From Acinetobacter sp. 10FS3-1 (GTDB taxonomy: Bacteria > Pseudomonadota > Gammaproteobacteria > Pseudomonadales > Moraxellaceae): a DNA stretch of 64,000 nt. Position numbers and translations under genes: made by a program. The first letter of the stretch is position 1; every line of letters begins with the position of its first letter. The notes under the pieces are model-generated. The model was given only the letters and a program-made list of their open reading frames with translations, had not been told where the DNA came from and searched no databases. The DNA lies in NCBI RefSeq assembly GCF_013343215.1, contig NZ_CP039143.1, positions 2,356,001-2,420,000 of the forward strand, given 5' to 3'. Shown one piece after another: positions 1 to 9,640 of the stretch.

Positions 1-2326
1 CTGAGTCGCTGTCTGAATCCGAATCGCTATCGCTGTCTGAGTCCGAATCGCTGTCTGAATCCGAATCGCTATCTGAATCCGAGTCGCTGTCCGAGTCTGA
101 GTCCGAATCGCTGTCTGAGTCCGAGTCGCTGTCCGAGTCTGAGTCCGAATCGCTGTCTGAATCTGAATCGCTGTCTGAGTCCGAATCGCTGTCCGAGTCT
201 GAGTCGCTGTCTGAATCCGAATCGCTGTCTGAATCCGAATCGCTATCCGAGTCCGAATCGCTGTCAGAGTCGCTATCCGAGTCTGAGTCGCTGTCTGAAT
301 CCGAGTCGCTGTCTGAATCCGAATCGCTATCCGAGTCCGAATCGCTGTCTGAATCTGAATCGCTGTCTGAATCAGAGTCGCTGTCCGAGTCTGAGTCGCT
401 GTCTGAATCCGAATCGCTGTCTGAATCCGAGTCGCTGTCAGAGTCTGAGTCCGAATCGCTGTCTGAATCTGAATCGCTGTCTGAATCAGAGTCGCTGTCC
501 GAGTCTGAGTCGCTGTCTGAATCCGAATCGCTATCTGAATCCGAGTCGCTGTCAGAGTCTGAATCAGAGTCGCTATCCGAGTCTGAGTCGCTGTCTGAAT
601 CCGAATCGCTATCTGAATCCGAATCGCTATCTGAATCCGAGTCGCTGTCTGAATCCGAATCGCTATCTGAATCCGAGTCACTGTCAGAGTCTGAATCGCT
701 GTCTGAATCAGAGTCGCTATCCGAGTCTGAGTCGCTGTCTGAGTCCGAATCGCTGTCTGAATCCGAATCGCTGTCTGAATCCGAATCGCTATCTGAATCC
801 GAGTCGCTGTCCGAGTCTGAGTCCGAATCGCTGTCTGAGTCCGAGTCGCTGTCAGAGTCTGAGTCCGAATCGCTGTCTGAATCTGAATCGCTGTCTGAGT
901 CCGAATCGCTGTCCGAGTCTGAGTCGCTGTCTGAATCCGAATCGCTATCCGAGTCCGAATCGCTGTCTGAGTCGCTATCCGAGTCTGAGTCGCTGTCTGA
1001 ATCCGAGTCGCTGTCAGAGTCTGAGTCTGAATCATCAATTACTGGAGCAAATACCTGCGTAGGAGCAGACTCATTACCCGCATCATCTTTCGCTGTAACT
1101 AATACTTCTTCACCATCAACGAGCGCAGTCTCTAAGTCAATCTCATAGTCACCATTTACATCAGCTTTGCCAGAGGCAATGACTTTACCATCAGCATCTT
1201 TAATTTGAACTAAAGCACCAGCTTCGGCTTTACCAAAAATAACTGTACCTTCTTCATTAAATTCAGCAGAAGGCATCGCAGGTTTAATGGTGTCTTTCTC
1301 ACCCGTGATTTCTACAGGCTCAGACTCATTACCAGCTTCATCTTTTGCAATAACGTCAGCAGTGTTGCCATCAGTTAAGGCAGGGTTGACTGGAACAACA
1401 AAGTCACCATTTTCATCTACTGTACCTGTACCAAGGATGTTGCCATCTTTATCAGTTACTACAATTTCTGAACCTGGCTCACCTTTACCAGTGATCTCTG
1501 TACCGTCTTTGTTGATTTCAACTTCAGATGGTAGTGCAGGCGCAATAGTGTCTTTCTCGCCCGTGATTTCTACAGGCTCAGACTCATTACCAGCTTCATC
1601 TTTTGCAATAACATCAGCAGTGTTGCCATCAGTTAAGGCAGGGTTGACTGGAACAACAAAGTCACCATTTTCATCTACTGTACCTGTACCAAGGATGTTG
1701 CCATCTTTGTCAGTCACTACAATTTCTGAACCTGGTTCACCTTTACCTGTCACTTCCGTACCATCTTCATTCAGAACGACATTTGTCGGCACTTCAGGTG
1801 CTTCGGTATCTACATCGCTGTCTGAGTCCGAATCGCTGTCTGAATCAGAGTCGCTGTCTGAATCAGAGTCGCTGTCCGAGTCAGAGTCCCCTCTACTATT
1901 CGAATCACCTTGTACCGCTGCAATCGCCCCGCCTAAACCTGCAGCAAGGCCTGCCCCAATAAGCCATGGTGAAATAGCAAGTCCAGCTACCGACTCCTCA
2001 ATGGCGAGCTGCTCCAAAGGAATGTAATTAATCGTGTCTAAAATGGCACCGGAGGCATCAGTAAACTGCGCCCAATACAATTCACCATCATTTTCAAAAA
2101 TAATTTTATTAGATTCAGCCGGGAAATCGAAGTAATTTTCCAGCGTTATTTTTTCACCATTTTTAAGTGTAATAACTGCCGCATTACCTTGACGGGTAAT
2201 TGTAGCTACTTCCTCAGTATTTAGATTTATCTTAACAATAGAATTTTGTGTAAGCTTCACAACATTCGTATTTAGGCTTTGAATGAGTTTGCCGTTTTCA
2301 GGCGAGATTATGTCTATATTTACCAT
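1..2326 (-). CDS. Bap/BapA-like surface adhesin, N-terminal part (C-terminus beyond window)
   Basis: The minus frame is open from an ATG at 2326 to the left window edge, so 775 codons are visible and the C-terminus is missing. Residues 1 to about 110 resemble the BapA prefix domain of type I-secreted biofilm proteins (start [18 protein letters not shown]). A hydrophobic Gly/Ala-rich stretch follows ([13 protein letters not shown], near residue 130). Next come a short Ser-Asp run (about 146-171), three Ig-like repeats of about 86 residues with the signature [14 protein letters not shown], and a pure Ser-Asp tract from residue 432 to the edge. There is no Sec signal peptide, as expected for type I secretion through a C-terminal signal. 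The likely role is a cell-surface adhesin in biofilm formation. The family call rests on the N-domain and Ig repeats; exact membership cannot be settled without the C-terminus. Confidence 0.8.
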   Translation of the reverse strand, partial: MVNIDIISPENGKLIQSLNTNVVKLTQNSIVKINLNTEEVATITRQGNAAVITLKNGEKITLENYFDFPAESNKIIFENDGELYWAQFTDASGAILDTINYIPLEQLAIEESVAGLAISPWLIGAGLAAGLGGAIAAVQGDSNSRGDSDSDSDSDSDSDSDSDSDSDSDSDVDTEAPEVPTNVVLNEDGTEVTGKGEPGSEIVVTDKDGNILGTGTVDENGDFVVPVNPALTDGNTADVIAKDEAGNESEPVEITGEKDTIAPALPSEVEINKDGTEITGKGEPGSEIVVTDKDGNILGTGTVDENGDFVVPVNPALTDGNTADVIAKDEAGNESEPVEITGEKDTIKPAMPSAEFNEEGTVIFGKAEAGALVQIKDADGKVIASGKADVNGDYEIDLETALVDGEEVLVTAKDDAGNESAPTQVFAPVIDDSDSDSDSDSDSDSDSDSDSDSDSDSDSDSDSDSDSDSDSDSDSDSDSDSDSDSDSDSDSDSDSDSDSDSDSDSDSDSDSDSDSDSDSDSDSDSDSDSDSDSDSDSDSDSDSDSDSDSDSDSDSDSDSDSDSDSDSDSDSDSDSDSDSDSDSDSDSDSDSDSDSDSDSDSDSDSDSDSDSDSDSDSDSDSDSDSDSDSDSDSDSDSDSDSDSDSDSDSDSDSDSDSDSDSDSDSDSDSDSDSDSDSDSDSDSDSDSDSDSDSDSDSDSDSDSDSDSDSDSDSDSDSDSDSDSDSDSDSDSDSDSDSDSDSDSDSDSDSDSDSDSDSDSDSDSDSDSDSDSDSDS
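2..1033 (-). repeat. Pure Asp-Ser dipeptide coding tract, about 172 repeats, with higher-order DNA duplications
   Basis: Every in-frame codon read here is Asp (GAC/GAT) or Ser (AGC, AGT, TCA, TCG, TCT), giving about 172 uninterrupted Asp-Ser pairs in the adhesin. Serine codons are mixed, so longer DNA units can be traced. Bases 61-224 match 781-944 (offset 720) with one difference. After an 18-bp length change the match resumes until about 290 and 1010. A second unit starting at 361 recurs at 475 (offset 114). Such tracts are flexible, highly acidic stalks in Sdr/Bap-type surface proteins. The tract continues beyond the left edge. Confidence 0.92.
1290..1805 (-). repeat. Two near-identical 258-bp Ig-like domain repeats in the adhesin
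   Basis: Units 1290-1547 and 1548-1805 are tandem 258-bp (86-codon) repeats. They are almost identical over most of their length and differ mainly at the protein-level N-terminal edge of each unit. A third, clearly diverged unit covers about 1037-1289. The high DNA identity of the first two points to recent duplication or gene conversion; the third is an older copy. Confidence 0.85.
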
Positions 2327-2839
2327 TTGAAGTCCTTAATTTAAATACAGCGTATTAATTTCTAAAAACCAACAAAAGTTACATAGCACCAAAATCAAGA
2401 ATATAGAATTACAAGAATAAGTCCTATATTTATTCCTGTCTTTAATAAAAAAATTGAGAGAAGATTGGGATAAAAAAAATAAATATAAACAATTGATTTA
2501 AAACAATAAAAAAAATAAAATCCCCTATATTTTATAGGTGATTTTTCATATGAAAATAAAGTAATGTATATACAACATATTGATAAATCTAATATTAAAC
2601 ATATTTTGTTGTATTTTTGTTAAAAGAGTTATATTTATTACAATACAAAACAATAAATAGCTTGAATTAATATAAATTAAACACAATTTTTGTTATTTAT
2701 ATCTTATGCTTAAATAAATTATATTTTACGTATATATATTGATTGTACATTATATCAACTAAAAGATTAATATATAGCCATTACTTATGACTGACTATAT
2801 ATTTTTAAAAAAGAAAAATTAATTCAAATATTTTAAAAT
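2327..2839. other. AT-rich intergenic gap upstream of the adhesin
   Basis: No ORF is supportable here. The stretch is strikingly rich in A and T runs compared with the flanking genes and should contain the adhesin promoter. I cannot single out a -35/-10 pair because AT-rich matches are everywhere. Curved AT-rich DNA of this kind is a usual target for H-NS-type silencing; that is inference. Confidence 0.6.
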
Positions 2840-3487
2840 CTATTTAAAATAATTTAACAAATCACTAAATTTTTCTATCTGATATTTTGGTAGAGCGAGC
2901 TTTAATTCTTCTTCACTACCATAGCCATAATTCACAGCAATCGATTCGATCCCATTCTGACGTGCCCCCAAAATATCGTACTCACGATCACCGACCATCA
3001 TGCACTGATTGGCCTGCAACTGTTGTTGCTCAAGAATATACTGGATCAGTTCTGCTTTATCGGTTCTATCGCCATTGAGCTCACTGCCATAAATTTCAAT
3101 AAAGTATTCAGCCAGTTCAAAGTGCTCCAAAATCTGTTGAGCATAAACAGTGGGTTTCGCTGTTGCCACAAATAAACAATAACCACGGCGTTTCAGCTCA
3201 GCCAGCGTGTCTGCCACCCCATCAAACACATGGTTTTCATACAGACCTTTGACTACGAAACGCTCGCGATAACCCATTAGGGCTTGTTCAGCCAGAACAT
3301 CATTTACTTCAATATTTAAAATTTTGGCAAGAGAGGCTTTCAAGGGTGGACCGATAATCCAGTCAATATTGATTTCATCGCCAATCGGATGGCCGACTTT
3401 CTCCAGACCATAACGGGCAGAAGCGGTAATTCCAACTTTTGGATCAGTTAAAGTCCCATCCAGATCAATCAAAATATTTCGTATCAT
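2840..3487 (-). CDS. HAD-superfamily hydrolase, phosphoglycolate phosphatase-like
   Basis: A cytoplasmic HAD subfamily IA phosphatase. The N-terminus carries motif I (NILIDLDGTLTDPKVGI) with the nucleophile and acid/base aspartates. Motif II/III features follow (VATAKPTVYAQ, lysine region) and motif IV is MVGDREYDILGARQNG. The cap domain lies between motifs I and II, as in Gph-like enzymes. The frame could start four codons upstream at 3499, but the ATG at 3487 sits directly behind a GGGGAAA ribosome-binding site and gives the usual start just before motif I, so I prefer it. It is divergent from thiD with under 100 bp between them. The exact substrate (phosphoglycolate, pyrophosphate or a nucleotide) cannot be read from the sequence. 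Confidence 0.85.
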   Translation of the reverse strand: MIRNILIDLDGTLTDPKVGITASARYGLEKVGHPIGDEINIDWIIGPPLKASLAKILNIEVNDVLAEQALMGYRERFVVKGLYENHVFDGVADTLAELKRRGYCLFVATAKPTVYAQQILEHFELAEYFIEIYGSELNGDRTDKAELIQYILEQQQLQANQCMMVGDREYDILGARQNGIESIAVNYGYGSEEELKLALPKYQIEKFSDLLNYFK

Positions 3488-3570
3488 CACTTTCCCCATA
3501 AAAACCTATATAAATTCATATCGAGAGTTTAGCCAAATTTGCCTATACTAGGATAATTTTTCATGAATAA

Positions 3571-4350
<780 letters not shown>

Positions 4351-4361
4351 GATCAAAAATT

Positions 4362-4388
4362 AAAGCCTGAGTCATTCAGGCTTTTTTT
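4362..4388 (+). terminator. Rho-independent terminator of thiD
   Basis: A stem AAGCCTGA / TTCAGGCTT with a short loop is followed by a T run, 12 bases after the thiD stop. Confidence 0.85.
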
Positions 4389-4914
4389 AATCGCTACTAT
4401 TGTTCTGGATAGTATTGTTTTATTAAATAGAGAAGGATTTGACATCAATCGTATGCTTGGTCTGTACTGCTCAACTCAAAACACCTCATATGAACTTTTT
4501 ATCCAGTGTCTTCAGGCTAATACCAACTTTTGATCAGCTTCCTCATATTTAAGGCTATTGCTACTATTTTCGCAGCTTATTTTAATCCCTCAGCCACAAG
4601 CCGCTTTCCATATGAATAAGCATCTTGCTAGCAAAAAACGACACCCTAAGGGGACTGAATTGTCGCCTGCCCTGCCTGAATCTTGATGTAAAAAATGCCG
4701 TCCAGTCATGACCACAAAACTCAAGCTGAGATATGGCCCGATCTGCGCGCTGTAAAAAGGTCAGAATTCTCTAAGTAGAGAGCAGTTTTAATGAGAAGTT
4801 CTAGTTTTGAGCTTATCTGTAAACTGCGATTTTTAAAATTATGATAGACCTAAAATTATAAAAGTCTTTTCTGTTTTCTCGCTAAACCGTAAAGAACGAG
4901 ATTAAAAGCTCCAT
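4389..4914. other. Intergenic stretch with a possible decayed coding fragment
   Basis: No intact gene. On the minus strand 4582-4770 is open for about 62 codons, bounded by stops and lacking a start or ribosome-binding site (it contains QRADRAISQLEFCGHDWTAF). It may be a remnant of an unrecognised gene or chance. The rest shows no recognisable feature. Confidence 0.3.
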
Positions 4915-4961
4915 ATAAAAAAGCTGTAGAGCAAAGATCCCGCCAGATCTCGATCTACAGC
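4915..4961 (-). terminator. Rho-independent terminator of yjdM
   Basis: On the minus strand the outer stem GCTGTAGA / TCTACAGC encloses a second pairing (GATC segments) and is followed by TTTTTT. It lies 26 bases after the yjdM stop. Confidence 0.7.
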
Positions 4962-4987
4962 CAAATATTAAATGCTAAAGCCAGCCT

Positions 4988-5326
4988 TTATGCTTTCTTT
5001 ACATATTCCGATTTCAGTTTGATTGCGCCCATGCCCTCAATTTTACAATCAAGATCATGCCCATCACTGGCATCAGGCAAAAGACGGATGTTCTTCACCT
5101 TAGTCCCTACTTTAACGACGGAAGAAGAACCCTTAAGTTTTAGATCCTTAATAACTGTAACCGTATCACCATCATTCAGGACATTTCCATATGCGTCTTT
5201 AATGCTAACCTCTTCCTCGCTCACTTCTCCCTCTTTCCATTCATATGCACATTCAGGACAAATCAGCAGGTCGCCATCTTCATAAGTATATTCAGATTGA
5301 CATTTCGGACAGTTTGGTAGAGCCAT
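4988..5326 (-). CDS. yjdM: Zinc-ribbon protein YjdM (PhnA family)
   Basis: A 112-aa protein with an N-terminal zinc ribbon ([20 protein letters not shown], two CxxC pairs near residues 6-9 and 23-26) and the C-terminal PhnA domain ([34 protein letters not shown]). Length and layout match E. coli YjdM, historically called PhnA for its position beside the phn operon, although it is not a proven phosphonate enzyme. No phn gene is nearby. It stands alone, with its own terminator downstream. Confidence 0.9.
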   Translation of the reverse strand: MALPNCPKCQSEYTYEDGDLLICPECAYEWKEGEVSEEEVSIKDAYGNVLNDGDTVTVIKDLKLKGSSSVVKVGTKVKNIRLLPDASDGHDLDCKIEGMGAIKLKSEYVKKA

Positions 5327-5442
5327 AGTGACCTCAACGAAATAAAAAATATAGAAAAATCAAAAATAAAGAAACAGTATAGCATCTTTGACCCATAAAC
5401 TCATGGCTCGGCAACAGAAGCCTTTCTGTCTCGACGAGAAAC

Positions 5443-5889
5443 TCAAATATCTGAAATATGCGGATTTACCAGCCAAGATAAAAGTTGTAACGATTCCTGC
5501 CAGCAGAGATGACTCACCGCCGGAGGCACCAGATCCGGATAGCCGACCTGAATAATATGCAGACCAGTGCCAACAGAGACTTTTTCAAAGATGACCGTTA
5601 CCTCAATTTCTCCTTCCGATTCCGGTGTAGAAAACTGATCGCTATAACGCAGTAGCTGATTGGGAATAACCTCATGATACATGCCATAAAAATAATGCTG
5701 AGTACCGGTCGAAAAATTGGTAAAAGTAATTCGATAACGCCCGCCCGGCCTGATCTCAGCATACTCGACTGCGGCAATAAACCCATGCGGCGCCAGCCAC
5801 TTCGCCATTGCACCGGGATCGACAAAAGCGCGATATACCCGTTCGGGCGGCGCACTAAATACACGATACATTTTGACGGTATAACTCAT
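5443..5889 (-). CDS. SRPBCC / AHSA1-family protein
   Basis: A 148-aa single-domain START-like (SRPBCC, activator of Hsp90 ATPase-like) protein. Typical family signatures are visible: FSAPPERVYRAFVDPGAMAK near the start, WLAPHGF, the strand RPGGRYRITFT, and the C-terminal helix region SHLCWQESLQLLSWLV. Such proteins form a hydrophobic ligand cavity; some act on polyketides or in stress responses, but nothing here fixes a substrate. It is monocistronic, with no clear operon partner and about 120 bases to yjdM downstream. Confidence 0.82.
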   Translation of the reverse strand: MSYTVKMYRVFSAPPERVYRAFVDPGAMAKWLAPHGFIAAVEYAEIRPGGRYRITFTNFSTGTQHYFYGMYHEVIPNQLLRYSDQFSTPESEGEIEVTVIFEKVSVGTGLHIIQVGYPDLVPPAVSHLCWQESLQLLSWLVNPHISDI

Positions 5890-6100
5890 TTCGGCTCAGC
5901 CTTTTTATTTATATTTATTATAAGGAAAGGATCTTCCTGATCCTGACCATGCCATCGCTCATCTCAATCAGCTTTATATTTTATCCAAGCCATCCGGGTA
6001 TATATATTATTGCTCTGTATCCAGAATCTGCCAAACGTTCCTCCAGATTGACGCTGAGGCACATTTTTCAACTCCTCTCAGGCAGGGAACAAAAATAAGG

Positions 6101-6137
6101 CCAATAAAAAACCCGGCAATACCGGGTTTTTTATTGG
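6101..6137. terminator. Terminator downstream of rraB
   Basis: A symmetrical stem AACCCGG-caata-CCGGGTT is flanked by A runs on one side and T runs on the other, so it can work in both directions. It lies just after the rraB stop on the minus strand. Confidence 0.88.
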
Positions 6138-6153
6138 ATCATTCTACAAAAGA

Positions 6154-6540
6154 CTAACTGTTGAGCGGCGAGTTTTCCTCATCCAGATCGTCATCATATA
6201 CATAGGCCATACAGCCCCAGCCATCATATTCGCCTTGAAACTCGGAAGCAATTTTACTAAACCATTGTTCCAGATCGACAATATCTTCATAGGCCGGTTC
6301 CATATAAATATAAATGGTAATAACCCATTCCAAGGTGTCACTTTCTTCATCCTGAAACAGGCTGATTTTCTGTTCTTCTTTTAATAAATGCAGCGCACAG
6401 CGATCGGCCTGATCCTCATCACTAAAGACGATTGAAAATTCAATTTCATGCGCTTCATCCAGATCATCGCCATCCTGGTGCATTTGCCACAACACATTGC
6501 CATTTTCATCATCGGGGAATTTTTTGTAATCGCGTGACAT
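6154..6540 (-). CDS. rraB: Ribonuclease E inhibitor RraB family protein
   Basis: A 128-aa very acidic protein. The C-terminal segment EFQGEYDGWGCMAYVYDDD matches the RraB hallmark EYDGWG followed by an acidic tail. The N-terminal helix and beta region (HQDGDDLDEAHEIEFSIVFS) also fits the family. In E. coli RraB binds RNase E and changes which transcripts it degrades. Length is close to the E. coli protein (about 138 aa). It is monocistronic with its own terminator. The family assignment is from the conserved C-terminal block; function in this organism is inferred. Confidence 0.8.
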   Translation of the reverse strand: MSRDYKKFPDDENGNVLWQMHQDGDDLDEAHEIEFSIVFSDEDQADRCALHLLKEEQKISLFQDEESDTLEWVITIYIYMEPAYEDIVDLEQWFSKIASEFQGEYDGWGCMAYVYDDDLDEENSPLNS

Positions 6541-6805
6541 AAACCTGTCCTTATTCTGATGGTGTTTTATTGTGCTGCTAGATTAACTGATTTTCAAACC
6601 ATTATCGAGTTTCCTACAAAAAAACATGCGCTCTTAAACAAAAACAAACATATGATTTTTATACATAAAGCTTTGTATAAAGTCAGCCACATTCAATCCT
6701 GAGAAACCCGATAGCCCCAACCCTATATTCAGCAAATACGCAGCTATTGAAATCCAGCAAAAAAAGGGGAAAGACTGATATTCAGAGCAAATGTATTTAA
6801 ATCGG

Positions 6806-7477
6806 CTAGAATGGAACCTGGGCATGAATCTCAACCTTAATTCCACTCAAAGGCTGCTCGAACATCAGCTGACTGGCATGCAGTGCCATCCGCTTTAAAG
6901 GACTGCGCTGTGGTTTCGGATGATAAAGTTTATCTCCGGTAATCGGGTGGCCAATATGTAGCATATGCACTCTAAGCTGATGTGAGCGACCTGTAATCGG
7001 TGTCAGTAAAATCCGGCTAATATCTTGTTCCGCAGAATATTCAAGCGACTGATATAAGGTCTGGGCTGCCTTCCCCAGCTCATAGTGCACCATCTGACGT
7101 GGGCGGTTTTCCCAGTCTGTAATTAAGGGCACATCTACACAACCTTCGCCTTTGAGCTGGCCTTGCACCAAGGCCACGTACCGTTTGGAGACCGTTCTTG
7201 CCTGAAACATTTTACTGACCGCAACCTCGGCCGCACGATGTTTGGCGAACATTAAAATACCTGACGTTGCCATATCCAGACGGTGAGTAATTTTTGCCTG
7301 TGGATACTGGTCAAGTATGCGTAAATAGGCACTATCCTGATGCTCGGGCAAACGTCCCGGAACTGACAATAATCCGGCTGGCTTTTCAATCACCACCAGA
7401 TCTTCATCTTCATAAAGAATCTGTAGCGCGTCCTGTGGCGGAGCATAGACAAAGTCGTCGTTAATTGGCATGTGCAA
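6806..7477 (-). CDS. rluA: RluA-family pseudouridine synthase
   Basis: Converts uridine to pseudouridine in rRNA and/or tRNA. The catalytic motif HRLDMATSGILMFAK is intact near residue 66, with its aspartate. Other family blocks are VVIEKPAGLLSVPGR, SKRYVALVQG and the C-terminal LTPITGRSHQLRVHMLHIGH. There is no S4 domain and the length is 223 aa, which favours RluA (23S U746 / tRNA U32) over RluC or RluD. An internal ATG at codon 3 is an alternative start. A 70-aa ORF overlapping the 3' end in another frame looks like a shadow. Confidence 0.87.
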   Translation of the reverse strand: MHMPINDDFVYAPPQDALQILYEDEDLVVIEKPAGLLSVPGRLPEHQDSAYLRILDQYPQAKITHRLDMATSGILMFAKHRAAEVAVSKMFQARTVSKRYVALVQGQLKGEGCVDVPLITDWENRPRQMVHYELGKAAQTLYQSLEYSAEQDISRILLTPITGRSHQLRVHMLHIGHPITGDKLYHPKPQRSPLKRMALHASQLMFEQPLSGIKVEIHAQVPF

Positions 7478-7551
7478 GTGAAGAATCAGGTGAAAACCGG
7501 CAAAATAACAAGCCGTCTTCCGCCTGTCAATCCAGCCCCCTAAAGTACCAG

Positions 7552-7845
7552 CTAATCTGCCAGATAGGATTCAACTGTTGATACCATCCGGGCTTTCTTC
7601 AGATAGGGCGTATTGCTATCCCGATCTTCAATACTAAACAGCCCCTGATTGGCCAACTTGATTTTCCCCAGACTGCTTTTTTGAATAAACTGATTTATCA
7701 GCCTCCAATCAACGCCTTTGATATTTTTACACTTATTTTTTATAGTTTCGACTTCAATCTGCAACGCATAGCCTTTATAAGCTGATTTATATAAAAGCTT
7801 CCTCTCTGTTGGGGTTCTAAAGTAATCAAGAGTCTCAAAATAAGC
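7552..7845 (-). pseudogene. Remnant of an unrecognised gene (or small ORF from TTG 7764)
   Basis: A 70-codon ORF could start at TTG 7764, but the same frame stays open upstream to 7845 (YFRTPTERKLLYKSAYKGYA...), with no ATG, GTG or TTG in the added part and stops (TAA, TGA) just before it. The protein-like sequence extending past the only start suggests a 5'-truncated or frameshifted gene rather than a complete small protein. I do not recognise the family. It lies upstream of rluA on the same strand, without a visible ribosome-binding site. Confidence 0.35.
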
Positions 7846-8616
7846 TCATTAAAAACTCCATTTAATAAATCTATACCCTATAAAGCGCTACTCATACAGC
7901 GGGATTTAGATGAGCTGTATCAAAGCGTCTGAGGCTAAAATAGCAGATTGATGCAGAAGAAATGAACGCTTATGTGTATATGCTGTAAGTCTGGAAGGAT
8001 AATCAACAGCTGATTTATTTTAGTTCTTCTCTGGTTATTCTTTGAGAATTCTTTAGGGTGTTGGGAAAACTCTGAATGGTTTACTTCAACTATCACTCTT
8101 TGTAAGAAATGATCTTATAGCCTATAAACTTTTGATCTATAGCGTCCTAAGCCGAATCGAGACCTTTTGGGTACGTACTGCACTCGCGTTTTGCGCCGCT
8201 CACAGCATGCTACTCTTTTCGATCCCATCACACCCTTGAGAGATATAATAGATAAAACCCGACGGGATTAATTTCCTATGTTTTTTTAATTTTCTGGATT
8301 TTTGAAAATTTATTTCTTTAGACATCTATGAATCGAAAAATATTTCCCCTCTCCCTTATTTGATGCTATTTTCTTCTGGAAAAACCAGTTTTCACGGTAT
8401 TTTTATACGTGAGTTTTTACAGCAGTCATTTTAAAAGCATGGCCTATTATTGTACTTAGATTAAATTCTACTGATGGACTGTAAAGATAACTCCGCTCTA
8501 GTCAGCCTCTGATTTAATAATGTCAGGCCGAATCCACCTGTCGCCCATCCAGCCCATTATTAAAGGCTTATAAAAGTTTTTGATTAATCAGTTTGATCAC
8601 CACAATCCGAACAGCT
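7846..8616. other. Gap without a supportable gene
   Basis: About 770 bases with scattered stops in all frames. No RNA gene, insertion sequence end or long repeat is recognisable. Together with its flanks it forms part of a decaying region. Confidence 0.5.
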
Positions 8617-8856
8617 TTAATGCACAAACAGATGACGGGTATGATGATTGATATAGGCATTCAAGCCATCGCCATATTGAGCCAGCTGCTTCATATTTTC
8701 GACATGCTGATAGCCTGCGCTACTATAGCTATAGGTATAAACTTTTGAGCTTTTCTTAAATTGAACCCGAATAAACTCTCTACCAATCTGATAATTAGCC
8801 ACACCTGAATCATGATTCAGATCGAGATAATGTTGCAATTGAGCCGTTCCTAACAC
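8617..8856 (-). CDS. Small hypothetical protein, possibly KTSC-like
   Basis: A 79-aa ORF with GTG start. The middle part (IRVQFKKSSKVYTYSYSSAG) followed by a helix and a C-terminal YINHHTRHLF segment resembles the KTSC fold, a short beta-rich domain with a Lys-Thr-Ser-Cys-like pattern, but the match is from memory and weak. A weak AAGAC lies upstream of the GTG. It may be a real small gene or a fragment; flanking DNA on both sides is noncoding. Confidence 0.4.
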   Translation of the reverse strand: MLGTAQLQHYLDLNHDSGVANYQIGREFIRVQFKKSSKVYTYSYSSAGYQHVENMKQLAQYGDGLNAYINHHTRHLFVH

Positions 8857-9036
8857 TATAAGTCTTATCGTTTATATGGGGATTTTTCGATCAATTTTCA
8901 AATTCTATTTCTCGCCTTAATCATAGCTTTGGTGTAGTCAGACATTCTGAGAGTCGAGGTGAAATTAAATATATAAAAATCAATATAATTCAGCATCTAG
9001 ATAAGAATTAAGTAGTTTAAGCATGAGCAGATATTG

Positions 9037-9066
9037 AAAAACCCCACCTTAGGAGTGGAGTTTTTT
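9037..9066 (-). terminator. Terminator of the small gene at 9100-9306
   Basis: On the minus strand ACTCCAC and GTGGGGT pair around the loop TCCTAAG and are followed by a T run, just after the stop at 9100. Confidence 0.75.
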
Positions 9067-9099
9067 CAGTAGTTAATTTTTTTAAGTTTTAGACCGGTC

Positions 9100-9306
9100 T
9101 TATACAGCACAGCATTTGCTACAACCTTCTACTTTTTCAGTCGGCCAATTTATTCTTGCACGCTGATAAGCCAGTGCATAATTGGCGAAATACCCCAGCA
9201 CAACTTGATCGTCAAATGCGGGTAAATCCTCACAACCGAGCGTTGCATTGTGTATTAGGTGTATGCCTTGGGCTATCGGTTTTTCATCTACAATAAATTT
9301 TATCAT
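9100..9306 (-). CDS. Small hypothetical protein with C-terminal cysteines
   Basis: A 68-aa protein if started at the ATG at 9306, which has GGGGGA eight bases upstream; an in-frame ATG at 9321 would add five residues. The body is MIKFIVDEKPIAQGIHLIHN followed by DDQVVLGYFANYALAYQRAR. The C-terminus is Cys-rich (EGCSKCCAV), which could bind a metal or form a disulfide. A clear terminator follows, so the unit looks like a genuine monocistronic gene. The family is not recognised. Confidence 0.55.
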   Translation of the reverse strand: MIKFIVDEKPIAQGIHLIHNATLGCEDLPAFDDQVVLGYFANYALAYQRARINWPTEKVEGCSKCCAV

Positions 9307-9321
9307 TTTTAGTTCCCCCAT

Positions 9322-9640
9322 GTTTTTTTAGAATTTTCAACCTTCAAAAAACCATACAAAAATTATGTGTTTATAAAATTAAACCGATAATGCGCAAAAA
9401 TCAATCATTTTCATAAAAGATGATAGTTTTTGAAATTGAATAAAAAAGACAGTTAATTATAAGAAAAATAGTTTAAAAAAGAGATTTTGCCTGATTGAGA
9501 AATTCGTCTTGGCTTTTTAAATGGTATGGGAGGTTTTTATAAAACTTACTGTCAAATTAATGAAAATTAGCTTTGTATCATAGAACAATCTATATCTTCC
9601 TGTTTCTTCTGTTATAGCCAATGCACGCCTCATATCACCT
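9322..9640. other. Gap without a supportable gene
   Basis: AT-rich stretch upstream of the small gene. It presumably carries that gene's promoter, but no convincing -35/-10 pair stands out. Confidence 0.45.

Noticed and set aside
1-1033. CRISPR array at the left edge
   Set aside because: The repetition is a 6-bp coding repeat with a single open frame, without alternating unique spacers.
1287-2027. 246-aa plus-strand ORF over the adhesin gene
   Set aside because: It is the antisense reading of the repetitive adhesin; the minus frame carries Ig-like and Ser-Asp sequence and an N-terminal domain.
6634-6846. 70-aa minus ORF overlapping the rluA 3' end
   Set aside because: Out of frame with rluA, low-complexity hydrophobic content and no ribosome-binding site.
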